DNA of 64,000 bases, taken from positions 145,776,861-145,840,860 of the forward strand of contig NC_133122.1 of the NCBI RefSeq assembly GCF_033568475.1, read 5' to 3'. The position numbers and the translations under genes are program-made. The DNA comes from Henckelia pumila (Eukaryota > Streptophyta > Magnoliopsida > Lamiales > Gesneriaceae). Positions 34,822 through 47,000 of this stretch are shown piece by piece (position 1 is the stretch's first letter; every line of letters starts with the position of its first letter). Below the pieces are notes generated by a model. It worked only from the letters and a program-made list of their open reading frames with translations, ran no database searches and was not told where the DNA came from.

Positions 34822-35286
34822 GTGGGATATGTAGACTCGGACTTTGCTGGAAATTTGGATACCAGAAAGTCCTTAACTAGTTTTGTATTCACTGCATTTG
34901 GGACAACAGTTACATGGAAAGCCACCTTGCAACCAGTAGTTGCACGTTTCACCACAGAAGCTGAGTTTATTGCTGCAACAGAGGCTATCAAGAAAGCTAT
35001 ATGGTTAAGGGGATTAGCTTCAGAACTTGGATATGATCAAGGACCAATTGAAGTTTTCTGTGACAATCAGAGTGCTATACATCTAGCCAAACATCAAGTG
35101 TTTCATGAACGGTCCAAGCATGTGGATATCAAACTTCATTTTGTCGGAGATATTGTATCTAAGGGTAATGTGGTGTTAAGGAAGATTGCAACAGAGGAGA
35201 ATCCAGCAGATGCCTTAACAAAGTCACTACCACTTCTCAAGTTCAAGAAATTTCTTAACTTGATAAGTATGAGTGAGGATCAATAA
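34822..35286 (+). pseudogene. Copia RNase H
   Basis: GYVDSDFAGNLDTRKSLTSFVF, TEAEFIAATEA, EVFCDNQSAIHLAKH, ERSKHVDIKLHFV and ENPADALTKSLP are the RNase H blocks in order, including the acidic residues of the active site. The frame is open to its normal end. Confidence 0.88.
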
Positions 35287-35339
35287 GAATAAGATCAGGA
35301 AAGACGAACACCTAGCCTAGTTGAAGACAAGGTGGAGAT

Positions 35340-35950
35340 TGTGAGAATGTGTCTTAAACTAAAAGGCCTATTAATTCTGTCGTACCTTTCTAGCTTGGGC
35401 TTAATATTGAATTGGCCATCTTGTATCTTGGGCTTAAGCTAAAGGGGCCCAATATTAATTGAACTTAACGGCAAGGAGTTAATCAGTTAATAAGGGATAG
35501 AATAAAAGGGGAAGTCAGAGTCACATTCAAAGATTAATTTCCCAGCTCAAATATTGAAGTCGATTGCATCAGAAATCAGAGGAAGCAGAAGAATCAAGAA
35601 GTATAGGAAACAAGTGATGTTATTAAGAAGTAGCTTGGATTATACTTTGTTTTGGGAGATTAAACTTTGTAATCTGTATTTTCTGATTCAAGATCAATAA
35701 AGAAGTGGGTGTTCGTCCGTGGATGTAGATCATTTATGATCGAACCACATAATCTGTGTTGTCTTGATTTCTTGTGCCTTATGGTTTATTTGATTTCCTT
35801 AACATGTTCTGTGTAGAGTGGTTGAGCTGATTCAGTGTTATATGTTAGAGCATATGTGCTTGGTTTCTTGATTCGATCTGTGTTGAATTCGTGTGTGCTG
35901 AGGGTTGAGTTCTCTGATTTGGATTGATTAGGTGATTACATTAGTTGACA
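35340..35950 (+). repeat. 3' LTR of the 30668-35950 copia element
   Basis: 611 bp, preceded by AAGGTGGAGAT, followed by ATAAG. Confidence 0.93.
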
Positions 35951-35954
35951 ATAA

Positions 35955-36554
35955 GGGTGTTAAAACTCAACTCAATACGTCAACCCGACACGAGTCGATC
36001 CAAAAAATATCGGGTTAGGGTTTGAGGTTTTTTGGTTCGGGTCGAATTGGATTGATCCAAAAAATAACCCGAAAAAATTAATCGGGTTCGAGTTGGGTTC
36101 GGGTCAACCCGGGTTAACCCGAGATGACCTGAAATTTTTATTATTATTATTTTTATATAAAATTTTGAAAGATTTGCTATATTTTTATACACTGTGTGTT
36201 TGAAAAAAGATTATTTTATATTAATATAATATATTTTTGTTATTTAATGTTTATTTTGTATAATTTTTATTTTTAAAAATAATTTTTTTGTAGTAAGTAT
36301 ATTTTAAATTTTTTACAACTAGGCTTTCAAATTTTAATTATATATAAGTTTAGATTTTGTTATTATGTGATTAAATTAAATATTACTATTATTATTGTGT
36401 GTTTTGATTTTTTATTCATTATTTTGTTAAAAAAAACGGGTTGGTTCGGGTTAATTGGATTAGCTGAGTTCGGATTGGTTCGGGTCGGGCTCGGGTTGAG
36501 AATTTTTTTAAAAATATTTTCTCCGACCCACCCGACCCATCCAAATTGACACCT
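35955..36554. mobile_element. MITE-like element with GGGTTCGGGT-rich ends
   Basis: Left end GGGTGTTAAAACTCAAC, right end AAATTGACACCTCTTA, imperfect inverted termini. Both outer 100 bp are rich in TCGGGTT and GGGTCGGG motifs in inverted orientation, with an AT-rich centre. The copia element inserted exactly at its left edge. Class inferred from general resemblance to plant hAT-type MITEs. Confidence 0.55.
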
Positions 36555-36560
36555 CTTACT

Positions 36561-36667
36561 TCTTTTCTTTTTTTTTTTTAACTAAAGGGTGGGGTTAGTT
36601 GGCATAGAACCCAAGACATTTCCCAATTTTGGGAGAGGTGATTCCATTTGACCAAGAGGTCATTGAC
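36561..36667 (-). mobile_element. Short tRNA-like SINE, minus strand
   Basis: Read on the minus strand: CCTCTTGGTCAAATGG (A-box region), GGGTTCTATGCC (B-box region) and an A-rich tail. Similar flanks CTTACTTCTTTTCTT (from 36555) and CTTACTTTTCTTA (from 36668) suggest a target duplication. Confidence 0.5.
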
Positions 36668-36760
36668 CTTACTTTTCTTATTTGATAGCCACATTGCATC
36701 AAGTTGACAATAAGGTAGGGCCGATGTGTCTATCCTCATCGTATTTTAATGATGTGAGAA

Positions 36761-37180
36761 TCCGTTGTCGCTAATTTTCGGTGAGCATTGGGTAAATTTT
36801 CGAACTAACGCAATAACTTGCAAACTACGCTAGTCAGGTAAACCGCATTGGGCAAGCCCTGTACGACAGGCTAGTCTAAGAAAGTGTTGACAGGAGAAAT
36901 CGAACTCCTAACTTTTGGCCAAGAGCTCACCTACTCCACCAACTTGGACTTCTCACCGTTATTTTTGTTTTCCGTTGTCGCTAATTTTCGGTGAGCATTG
37001 GGTAAATTTTCGAACTAACGCAATAACTTGCAAACTACGCTAGTCAGATAAACCGCATTGGGCAAGCCCTGTACGACAGGCTAGTCTAAGAAAGTGTTGA
37101 CAGGAGAAATCGAACTCCTAACTTTTGGCCAAGAGCTCACCTACTCCACCAACTTGGACTTCTCACCGTTATTTTTGTTT
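36761..37180 (-). repeat. Tandemly duplicated Au-like SINE (2 x 210 bp)
   Basis: Units 36761-36970 and 36971-37180 differ at one position seen (AGG against AGA in GTCAGGTAAACC). Read on the minus strand each holds a SINE: AGTTGGTGGAGTAGGTGAGC as A-box region, AGTTCGATTTCTCC as B-box region, then the GGGCTTGCCCAATGCGGTTT type tail known from Au-like plant SINEs. The duplicated unit also includes non-SINE flank, so this is a local duplication and not two insertions. Confidence 0.85.
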
Positions 37181-37249
37181 TATTAATCGGAGGTTATCCA
37201 TCTTCGTTACTAAGTTTTTATTCTCATCTCCATTGGTACCTATACACAT

Positions 37250-37660
37250 CCCCGCTTTAATAGTATATAAGATTCGAATTCAGTTCGAATTAAGTATATT
37301 TGAGTTCGAGATCGATTCGAAACTCAAAAATCTTACCTTTTTGGTTCGAGTCCGGCTCGAAATGTTCGAACGTATTCGCGAGCTCTTCGAACATTAAGGT
37401 TCGAGAATGAAGGTTGTAAGGTCAAAATACCTAAAGGCTCGAAATGTATGTATATTTAATATATAATTATATTATATTAATAAAATCTTAAAGCTCAAGA
37501 GCAGCCCGCGAACAATCGAACAAAGAAACTTTGCTCAAGTTCGGCTCAAAAAAATTCAAACATATTTGAGTTCGATAACTTCGAATTCGATCAAATATTT
37601 ATCAAGTCAGCTCAAAAAACTCATGAACCGCCTCGATTCATTTGCAGTCCCGTCAATAAC
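37250..37660. repeat. MITE-like repeat rich in TTCGAGCTCGAA-type motifs
   Basis: Both ends are dense in TTCGA/TCGAA words (GATTCGAATTCAGTTCGAA, GGTTCGAGTCCGGCTCGAA, and CTCAAAAAACTCATGAACCG at the right), with an AT-rich middle. Ends and target duplication not resolved. Confidence 0.4.
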
Positions 37661-38195
37661 ACTCTTCCTTGAATTTTTTTTTTTTTTTACGGGCACTCTT
37701 CTTTGAATTTTTGTCGTCATTTCAAAACTCTCCTCTTTGAATTTTTACCATATCTTAAAACAGGAAAATATTCGTTGATATTCATCAATTATTTAGTAAA
37801 AATAACTTGAAACCGAGTGTCTTCGTATAATCGTATCAAGCCTATTGAAGTATAAACTATTTTAAATGCCTTATTTGATATACTAAATCAAATTAAATTA
37901 AAAGGTTGATTTTTCCCGTAAGCTCGATATTTGTTACACCAAAGTTCTTTTTTTTTTTTTTTTAAGCAACACCTAACATAATATTTGAAGAGATTTTAGA
38001 AAGTACTTTTCAGTTTTTTCTTAACAAAATTTTTAAAATTTTGAAATTTTTGTTAAACAAAAGCGAATAAATGCTTCCAAGAAGCTCTCTCAAACACTAC
38101 CTAAAGTTATGTGTTAGCTTACACAAGGAAATAGGACATTGACAACAAGTGATCATTCGATTGTCTGCAACCCCGATGCCAAGTAGCAATTCTTA
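37661..38195. other. AT-rich intergenic DNA
   Basis: Poly-T runs and AT-rich sequence; no supported feature. Confidence 0.4.
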
Positions 38196-38687
38196 GGGAT
38201 GACAACGGGACGGATTTGGGCAAACCCGAGACCCGGGACCCGCCCCGTCAAATTAAATATAATTTAAATTTTATTAAATAAAAAATTTAAATAAGTTAAA
38301 AAATTAACAAATCATAATTAAATTTATTTTTTAAATTTATATTAATAATATTTAGGACAAAAAAATGTTCTTACAAGTTAAAATATATCATTTTTTATTT
38401 AATTAATAACAAAAAAAATCATAATAATATATTTTCATATTAAAAATATCATAATATATTAAAATTATTTAAATCCAAAAATATTATAAACTCAAATTAA
38501 GAATAAAATATTAATTATGTAATATAAATAATATAATTATATATTATTAATACATATACATATATATTTTATATTTATATTGAATATATATATTTTTGGC
38601 GGGACGGGTCCGGGGCGCCCGCTTGGCCGGGTCTGAACCCGTCCTACCGGGCCGGGTTCAATGTGAAACCCGACCCATTGCCATCCC
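38196..38687. mobile_element. MITE-like element with GC-rich terminal inverted repeats
   Basis: Left end GGGATGACAACGGGACGG, right end (complement) GGGATGGCAATGGGTCGGG, imperfect inverted repeats of about 25 bp. The outer 50-100 bp are GC-rich and the centre is almost pure A and T. It ends about 190 bp from the SYT5 stop codon. Confidence 0.65.
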
Positions 38688-38879
38688 ACCCAATTCCAGC
38701 CTTTCTGTTTCTTAAACTGTGATCCAATTATGCACTTAAACCCAGACAAGTGTGTTGATTCAAAAAATTTCTAATTTCTTCAAGGTCGAATCTTGTGTAT
38801 AAATGAATAAAACAACAAAAAACCGTATCGAAAATCGAACAGAAGATTGCTATACAGCCGTAAACATACAGGAGAAGGA

Positions 38880-41800
38880 TTAGGAGTCCCTGTAAATAGG
38901 TTGTGGAGTCCATTTGAGATGCAAGTTGAGGATCCCTGATTTAGCACCATCCAAAGGAATGGCATCCGAATATTCGCCTTCCATTAGAACCCGAGTCAAT
39001 GTCAAGATGCATCCTCCCATATAATCCTGCATGCAAATGATACACAGAAATTATGACAAGAAAATAAAGAAATCTGTCACTGGAGATATTCTCATGACTC
39101 ACTGCAGGGACCCTTGTTACGAATTATTTTTCCATTTTAAGTTAAGCAAGCTTTATAAATTGTGAGCATAATCTGAGAAATTTGTCAAACGGGAGTCTTT
39201 CAAATATATGATGTTGGCATGAATAACTGTAATGATTTCATGCTGAGCATCCGTGAGTATATCCCTGTGGACAATTTTATGGATGAGATCCCTACATGAA
39301 TTGACTTACATCGTTGATCCCAAAATCATGTCAAAAGTTTCGAATTTATCATCAAAATGAACCAAAAAAAAAAAACACGCAGAACATTCTCAAGTGAGCA
39401 CTAACGAGGTAATGCCAACCTTTAGATCCCTTTTAGTATACCCTTCACTTATGGACATGACAGCTAAATCAGATTCACACGCTAACACGTCAAGCTCAAC
39501 CACCAGATAGTTCAGGTTTAAATAGAGTATGGGATTTACCTCACCCCCTTGATAGTTTAAGATTCTCTCGAGGAGAACATCTACATTATCTCGCACCGTG
39601 GACATTAATTCATGCTAAACATAAATGGACAAAAAAATCAGTTCTCGTCATCCAATTTTGAAAACCACTCAATTTTTCATAGCTATCAGCTTTTTGTTTC
39701 CTTAAATTTCACGAGCTAGTAACTAGTAATGTCAGGATGTATCCTCAGAACCAATTGTTAATATTGAGGCTGCAGTTCAGGAGGATTCCTTTCCATGTTA
39801 CATAAATTTGATGTAGTCTACCAAAAGTTTGAATAACTGTAACACTTCAGCATCAGATTTTTTTTAACATCGGCACTGAGGGGACCACAACGGTGCTTCA
39901 TACAGGAACAAAGCTCCTCCAATGAGAGCTTTCGAAGTCCATCAGAGAATTTAGAAAGTCAAGATTTTCTTACAATTCAACTACAAAGTTAAATATCCAT
40001 TTCGTTGCTTTTAACATCTTTAGGAGGATCATTTTTCGTGTTAACCTGACCCGTCTGAATTCTGGACTAGTGTAGACCAAATCATATCGATTTCTCGAAG
40101 CCATTGCAAAATCTAGCACATACTTTCTTATGTTCAGCTAATTAATAATGTCCATGCGTGGAGTTCGATAGTTATATAAATATAATCGATTCTGATTTCT
40201 GTCCAAGCCTTTTAGAAGTAACCGCAAGAATATAGCATTAGAATACAATCTATTATTAACAAGCAGTTAGCACATGAATGAGCGTTGTATCAGTGAATAT
40301 GTCAATGGCATGGCACCAACATAGTACATCCAAAATTTTCAAGTTGGTATACAAATGAATATTCCTAGCTGCACATATATTAATTCGCTGTGTCAATGCA
40401 ACTCATGTGAGATGGAACTAATAGATATTAAATATTTAAATCCAACCTTGTGTGTACTGGTTGCTAATTGCTTTGTGTACCACCTGAACCAATTAAATCT
40501 AACTCAAGAACAAGAAAGCCGTCTCATACCAAATTATTCTATCACCCTTATCAATGAGGTGGAATTTTCCCTGTTAAGTGAAACCACTTTCTTCCACTGT
40601 TTTCGCTCAAACAAATTGCGACGTCTTACCTAGTAATCCTTTTGTAGTGACTTGTTTGTTAGAGACCTAGAATATTTCTGGACCATGTAAGATGTTTAAT
40701 GTACCAGGAATTACTGTCAGAAGAAAGAGAGGTACCTTTCCGAATGTGTCATGGTCCCACACTTCCAGAATTAGCATATCATGTAATCCATCTTCAACAA
40801 CAAAATCAAAAGTCTGGTTCCAGACTGGATTTAGATTCTCGTTCACAACCTAGAAAATAAAATGTAAAAAAAAAAAAGGAGAAATTGATCACATGACCAT
40901 TTCAGAATCAATTCAATCTAAGAATAACAGGAGAATAATGAAGTCATAAAAAAGATCCAATATAAATTCCCTGGAGTTCAGAAAGAAGAAAACAGAAAAG
41001 TGTTCTCGAAATGCCTTTAAATGAAATCCTCAGAACATAATTTAAGAGAAACACACCCTCGTTTTGTTTCTCGCTTGAGTTTTTTTCAAAGAGAGAACCA
41101 CATAGGGGTCTGCCTTCCCCATTAGATCTGCTGGTGGCAGGTCTTCAGCGGATACCACAGTAACAGAAAGTACACCTCTCACGTAGACCTCCTTCCTTCT
41201 GTTGACTTCACCACCGTTTTCAACTGCGTCTTTCCCTTCCGCTCCACTTTTTAGGACCTTCTCCAAGGAAGTCAACGAAAACTTCTGGGCAAAGGGATTG
41301 GTAAAACCATTTTTCATGCCATGAGGGCAATAAAGAAGCTCCAAGTGGACCTAGAAAATAAAAGTTATAGATAAACAATACACAGACAGAGAAGTTTCAA
41401 ATTTAATTTCAATAAAATGACGTATACATCTGCATTTCACTATAATATTACTACAAAGCAGATTTATGTCCTAATTCTGTTGATTGGCAATAACTATGGG
41501 TAGATGACAGGAACTAAATTCCTGTCAAGCAATTTTGTGCTTGTTAACTCCAAAAATTAAAAAAAAAAGAGGGAGGGAAAAGAGAGAAATGGAGCATAGA
41601 ACTGAGGAAAGTTTATGAGGCAACTTAAGTCAACCCATCTGTTATTCATGCAATTTATAGTTGTGGAAAGGGTCGTACCAAATGTACAGCAGTAGTGCCA
41701 GCTTTACAAATGTACAACAGCAGTGCCAGCGTTACAAATGTATTGTGTCAGCTGTACATAGGAGTCCAATTATCTCTATGCAACATTAGCATACAAAGAG

Positions 41801-43979
41801 AGTGCGTAGTGATTACTTGACAGTAAACCACTTGTATGCCCCCACCATACAAGGACCAAAGACAAGTCAAAAGATTCCACAAAACAAAAGATGCTCATGC
41901 TGGAGGTTACATATGCACAACGAAGTAGGTCACAGTGACATCACCTTTATGCCATGGCTTGACGGTCTTTAGTTGAAAAATAAGAAATTCAGCATCATTC
42001 AGTAAAAAAGAGTTCTGAATGGCAAATGTCTAAGAAAAAACTTAACCAGGAAATGGCGTGAAGGTCGTTTCTTCATATTCCCAACTGTTAATAATTGTTT
42101 CAATTACAATATTGTAAAGAAAGTGTACCCGGTTATTTCAATTTGGTTTCCCGATCAACATTACAATACCGATTCATAGACGATTTCAAAGGGTAAATCT
42201 CTTACTATCCTAAATATGAAAGACAACGTGAACAATCACATGGCAAGTAATGGAATAATAAGTCATGCTAATATGAAAATTTTGAAGATGCTACTTCACA
42301 CCAGGTAACAGAGGAAATTTCTAATTTCCGGGTGTGCATTTTCTTCCGTCACCCATTTATCTGAACATGTTTACTAAGTTCCCAATCTATGAAACATGAG
42401 CATTTAGTCAGAAAACAATACCATAAGAAAGTAAGAGAAAATACATATCTCACCTGCCCCCTATTCTTATTGTCTCTCTGAATGTCCAAGTCTTTTACCA
42501 ATTTCAACCACACATCCTTCACCTTGCCTGGCTGAAGCTCAGTTAGCTGGATTTGAGCACAACCAATTAGCTCAGCTGACTGAAGCCCTTCTTCATCATA
42601 GATTTTTACAGTCAAATGTTGAGTAGATGCATCTTCAATTACAAACTCAAAATGTTCATTCCAGACTGGATTCAACTGATTGTTCTGGAAGAGAGGAGAA
42701 GAAATGAAAGGCCATACAAATCTCTGCTTTCAACTGATGAAAGGGCCACGGGGAACATTGATAAGACAAAGATACATATATCTTACAATTGTCCGGCTTT
42801 TCTTTGTCCTATCACGCAAAGGTCGCACATATAACACCGCAAAAGGATCAGATTTTCCTATAATATCTTTATTTGTTAAATCCTTCGCTTGTACAAGTTT
42901 CACCTCCAAAATTCCGACAGGCTTCAGTTCAAGGTCACTGCAAGTAAAAGATGAATACAAAAATTACCATTCTCATGCTTGCAAACCCTTTCTTGTGGAA
43001 ACAGCCTCATCAGAATGTTTCGCACCACGGACTCACGTTAAGAATGAATTATGTACAGTTCATAGGCAACAAAAAGATGTTTACTTTGTTCGTACCTTGG
43101 ACAATTGTTACAAGTATGAGAATATCAGACAAACAAAGAAAAACACATAGCTTTTGCATTGGCATACCTATAATCTCCAGGTATTATTGGGATAACTTTC
43201 CGAACAGGCCATGTAATAGAATCTTCAACAGCATCCTTTATGGTGCTCTGAACACAAATGCCACTTATTATTGCGAGAACGAATAATGGTAAGATCATCT
43301 TAGTTTTGTTTGTCCCCAAGTGAATGAGTGGCCATATCTCTAATCTGGATGCAAAAGCTAGTAGATATATTTAAAATCTCGAAGCTGTAAAATTAGAAGT
43401 AAAATTTTATGCATTTAACCAATGGATGAATAATTTCTATAGGTTTTGGTTTGATTACAAAGCATATTTAATTGCATTGTTAGGCAGAACAAACATTCAC
43501 TGCTACAGTAGCAGAGCCAGGGGTAGCCAGTAGGGAGGTTTTCCCCATTACTTATAAATTTTCTATAATCCAATTTGCTTTTTTACATGCATATTGATTA
43601 AAATTCGCTTCTCCATCTTCATAAGATTGGAAATATTTTTTAGATTATCATTTCCCCCTTAAAATGAATTCATGGTCAACTATGATCGGTTCCGTCAAGA
43701 AAATTCCAAGTTGGAGACATCCAACAAGAAGATTTCAACAACATCCGTATATACAACGAATCAAAGACACAATGCGTAGAGGATTTTTGCCTAAGCTAGA
43801 ATGGAAATTAACTTTATCAGAAGAGACGCCATCTCTGTAAATCCCTATATTCATTACAGTTAAATATTAGTCGTTTTATTTTACTAGTAAAAGTGCAAAA
43901 ATAACTTATTTTATGATCCAGTAATTATATAATTGAATTAAAAAAATAATACTAATAATAAAATATATTGTATATATGT

Positions 43980-44010
<31 letters not shown>

Positions 44011-47000
44011 TAATGTCTATCTACTTCACTATCTAATTCAATGAAAAAAATATTAATTCAGAAGTCTATGTATATAACTTAGAAACTTGAATATATGACA
44101 AGTGAAAGCACATTAGATACAAAATGATATATAGATGAAAATATAAAGTGATGAAAAAATATACTCTAAAACATTAACTCAAAATATTACATGGCCAAAA
44201 AAATGAGAGATCAAAACATATTACATCATTGTAATAATTAGCATTTACATAAAAGAATATACGATATTAGTGTTCATAATTAACAAACAACATAATAACT
44301 AAAATTATTACATGCTAAGTTATTTGTCATGATAATTTATTACCTTATCTTTCATTTAATGTTTTCAAACTTTATTTACTATATATAATATTTTTGTAAT
44401 TATTTATTAAATTATAATACGATTCATTTAACACAGAAATATAACGATTAAAATAAAATTTTATTAAAAAAATTTAAAGTACTATGATTTTTTAACTTAA
44501 AGTATCGTGATTATCACTTCATCGTTTTCTATAAGAATTAGTTTAAGTTTTAAACACTTAAAATAATATTTAATATGTTGATTATTAATTTTTCACTCCA
44601 TTTATTTGCACTAAAACTTTCAAAATTATATCAAATTAAAATTTCATAAATGTTACATTTTATAAATAATAAATGTTATATTTTTGTTATAGTTAAATTT
44701 TTTAAAAAATAATTATCAATTAATCCACTATATTAATAATATGATACCTATGATAATAAAAAAATCTTCTTCTTCAAAAACTTTTCATGACAAAATAATT
44801 ACATATTAACAAATATAATTAACTCCCTACCACCATCATCATCATTATTATTATTATTATTATTATTATTAAAACAAATAAATGTTTTTCATGATAAAAT
44901 AATGAATTAATAACAAAAATACTAAATTCACTAACATGTATTTTGATTATTATTATTTATGATTATGATTAATTTAAATTATTCTTTATTATTTAATTTA
45001 ATATTTATATTAATTAATAGTTTATATCATCATATAATCATTTAAACAAAATTCTTTATCATCATTATTATATATAAAAGGATACTTTCACTAATTATTA
45101 TTTTATATTAATTAACAATTTTAATTATTATTTTAATTATCATCTTAAATTTATTATATTTAATTAAATTTTTTTTTTTTTTCCCACCAACTGAAGTATA
45201 GTGAAATATAATTTATAACACTTTTTAATTAAAAATATTTCATTAATTATTAACAAAATAGTTTTTTATTCAAAAACATACGAAATATAAATATATCAGA
45301 ATAAATTAATCTCATTACCAAATATTTTTGAATGAATAATAGCAATGTTACGTGGTAAAAAATTATTTTAGTATACATAATTATTTATATATATCAAAGT
45401 ATTCTAATTTTCAATGTTTTTATTAATCTTTGATCTTTGTGCCAATTCATATATAATATTATTTTGTCAAAGTGATCACCCAAATGCATTAGATTTTATT
45501 TATTTTAGAGTGTATCTTTGTAAAGAATTATTAATAATTATTGATTAATAAGCAACGTACATAATAATAAGTTTACATATCAATGTTTTTTGTTGAAAAG
45601 ATGTTACCGCGGCCATTTTTTTAAAATCAAACAAATTAATACCATAATCTTGAACAAAATAGTGTTAAGTATAAAATTACTAAAAGCATTAACTTTTGAA
45701 ATAAATCATCAATAAATAATTGAAATAAATCTTGGATATTTGAATTTCTGTCTATTAACTTTAAATATTTTAAAATTTTTTAAAACACTATGTAATTTTT
45801 AATATAATCATTCATTTATTTTTGAAAAGTTTTTATTAACATACTATTTAAATTGTCCTCATAATAGATCTTTGAAATAAATCATTATAATAAATAATTG
45901 AAACAAATTTTGGATTTTTGAATTTGTCTATTTATTTCAAATATTTTATGAAAAATGTTAAAATGCTATATATATATATATATTACTATCAGCATTTATT
46001 ATTATTTTAAAAATTTGAATTACTCTCTATTTACTTTTAAATTTGTTTTTAGAATTTGTCAAAATACTATTTAATTTTACTATATGCATTTTTTTTATTT
46101 TGCAAAACTTTTTCATATATTATTTATCGGTGACAATAATCTATTCCTTGATTGAATTGTATTAAATATTATTACAAAATTCACATTGAAATATTGCAAA
46201 TACATGGACGAAGTGAGTATGTATCAAAATTTGACACTATTAATAGTAGGAGAGAAATAACGTAGAAAAACATATAAGTTTTATGTATGGCAGATATTTG
46301 ACACAATTAATAGTAGGATATAATTAAAGTGAAAATTATAGAATTAAATAGAGTCCATTTTTTTATTTAATTTAAACATTTTTTGAAAAACTTTACTGTT
46401 ACAATCCCTATTATTTATTGGTGACTATAATCTATTATTCGATTGATATTAATATATTATTACAAAATTTATATTGGAATATTGCAAATACATAGACGAA
46501 ATGATGTATAATTACATATAAAATGCATGTATCAAAACACGACACTATTAATAGTAGGAGAGAAATAAAGTAGAAAAACATATAAATTTCATGTGTGACA
46601 GATATTTGACACCATTAATAGTAGAATATATCTAAATTGAAAGTTATAGAATTAAATAGAGTCCATTAATTTTTGTTTATTTACTTTAAATATTTTTTGA
46701 GAAAATTTGCTGTTACAATCACTATTATTTATTGGTGACAATAATCTATTCTTTGATTGGTATAAATATATTATTACAAAATTAATATTAGAATATTGAA
46801 AATACATGGACGAAATGATGTATAATAACATATAAAATGCATGTATCAAAACTTGACACTATTAATAGTAGGAGAGAAATAAAGTAGAAAAAACATATAA
46901 ATTTTACGTATGACAAATATTTGACAAAATTAACAATAGGATATATTTAAAGTGAAAGTTACAAAATTAAATATAATCCATTAATTTTTGTTTATTTATT

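Larger units (their letters stand above)
30668..35950 (+). mobile_element. Full-length Ty1/copia retrotransposon, 5283 bp
   Basis: LTRs at 30668-31278 and 35340-35950 are both 611 bp, start TGTGAGAATG and end TTGACA, and differ at about 17 positions (near 97% identity). The 5-bp duplication ATAAG flanks the element (30663-30667 and 35951-35955). A primer-binding region (TGGCGCCGTCTGTGGG) follows the 5' LTR, and a purine tract (AAGGTGGAGAT) precedes the 3' LTR. Inside, gag, protease, integrase, reverse transcriptase and RNase H stand in copia order, but the frame is broken at several points. Confidence 0.95.

Noticed and set aside
39390-39605. 71-aa minus-strand frame between the last SYT5 exons
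   Set aside because: It lies wholly in intron 12. The exons on either side join in frame without it and match the family.
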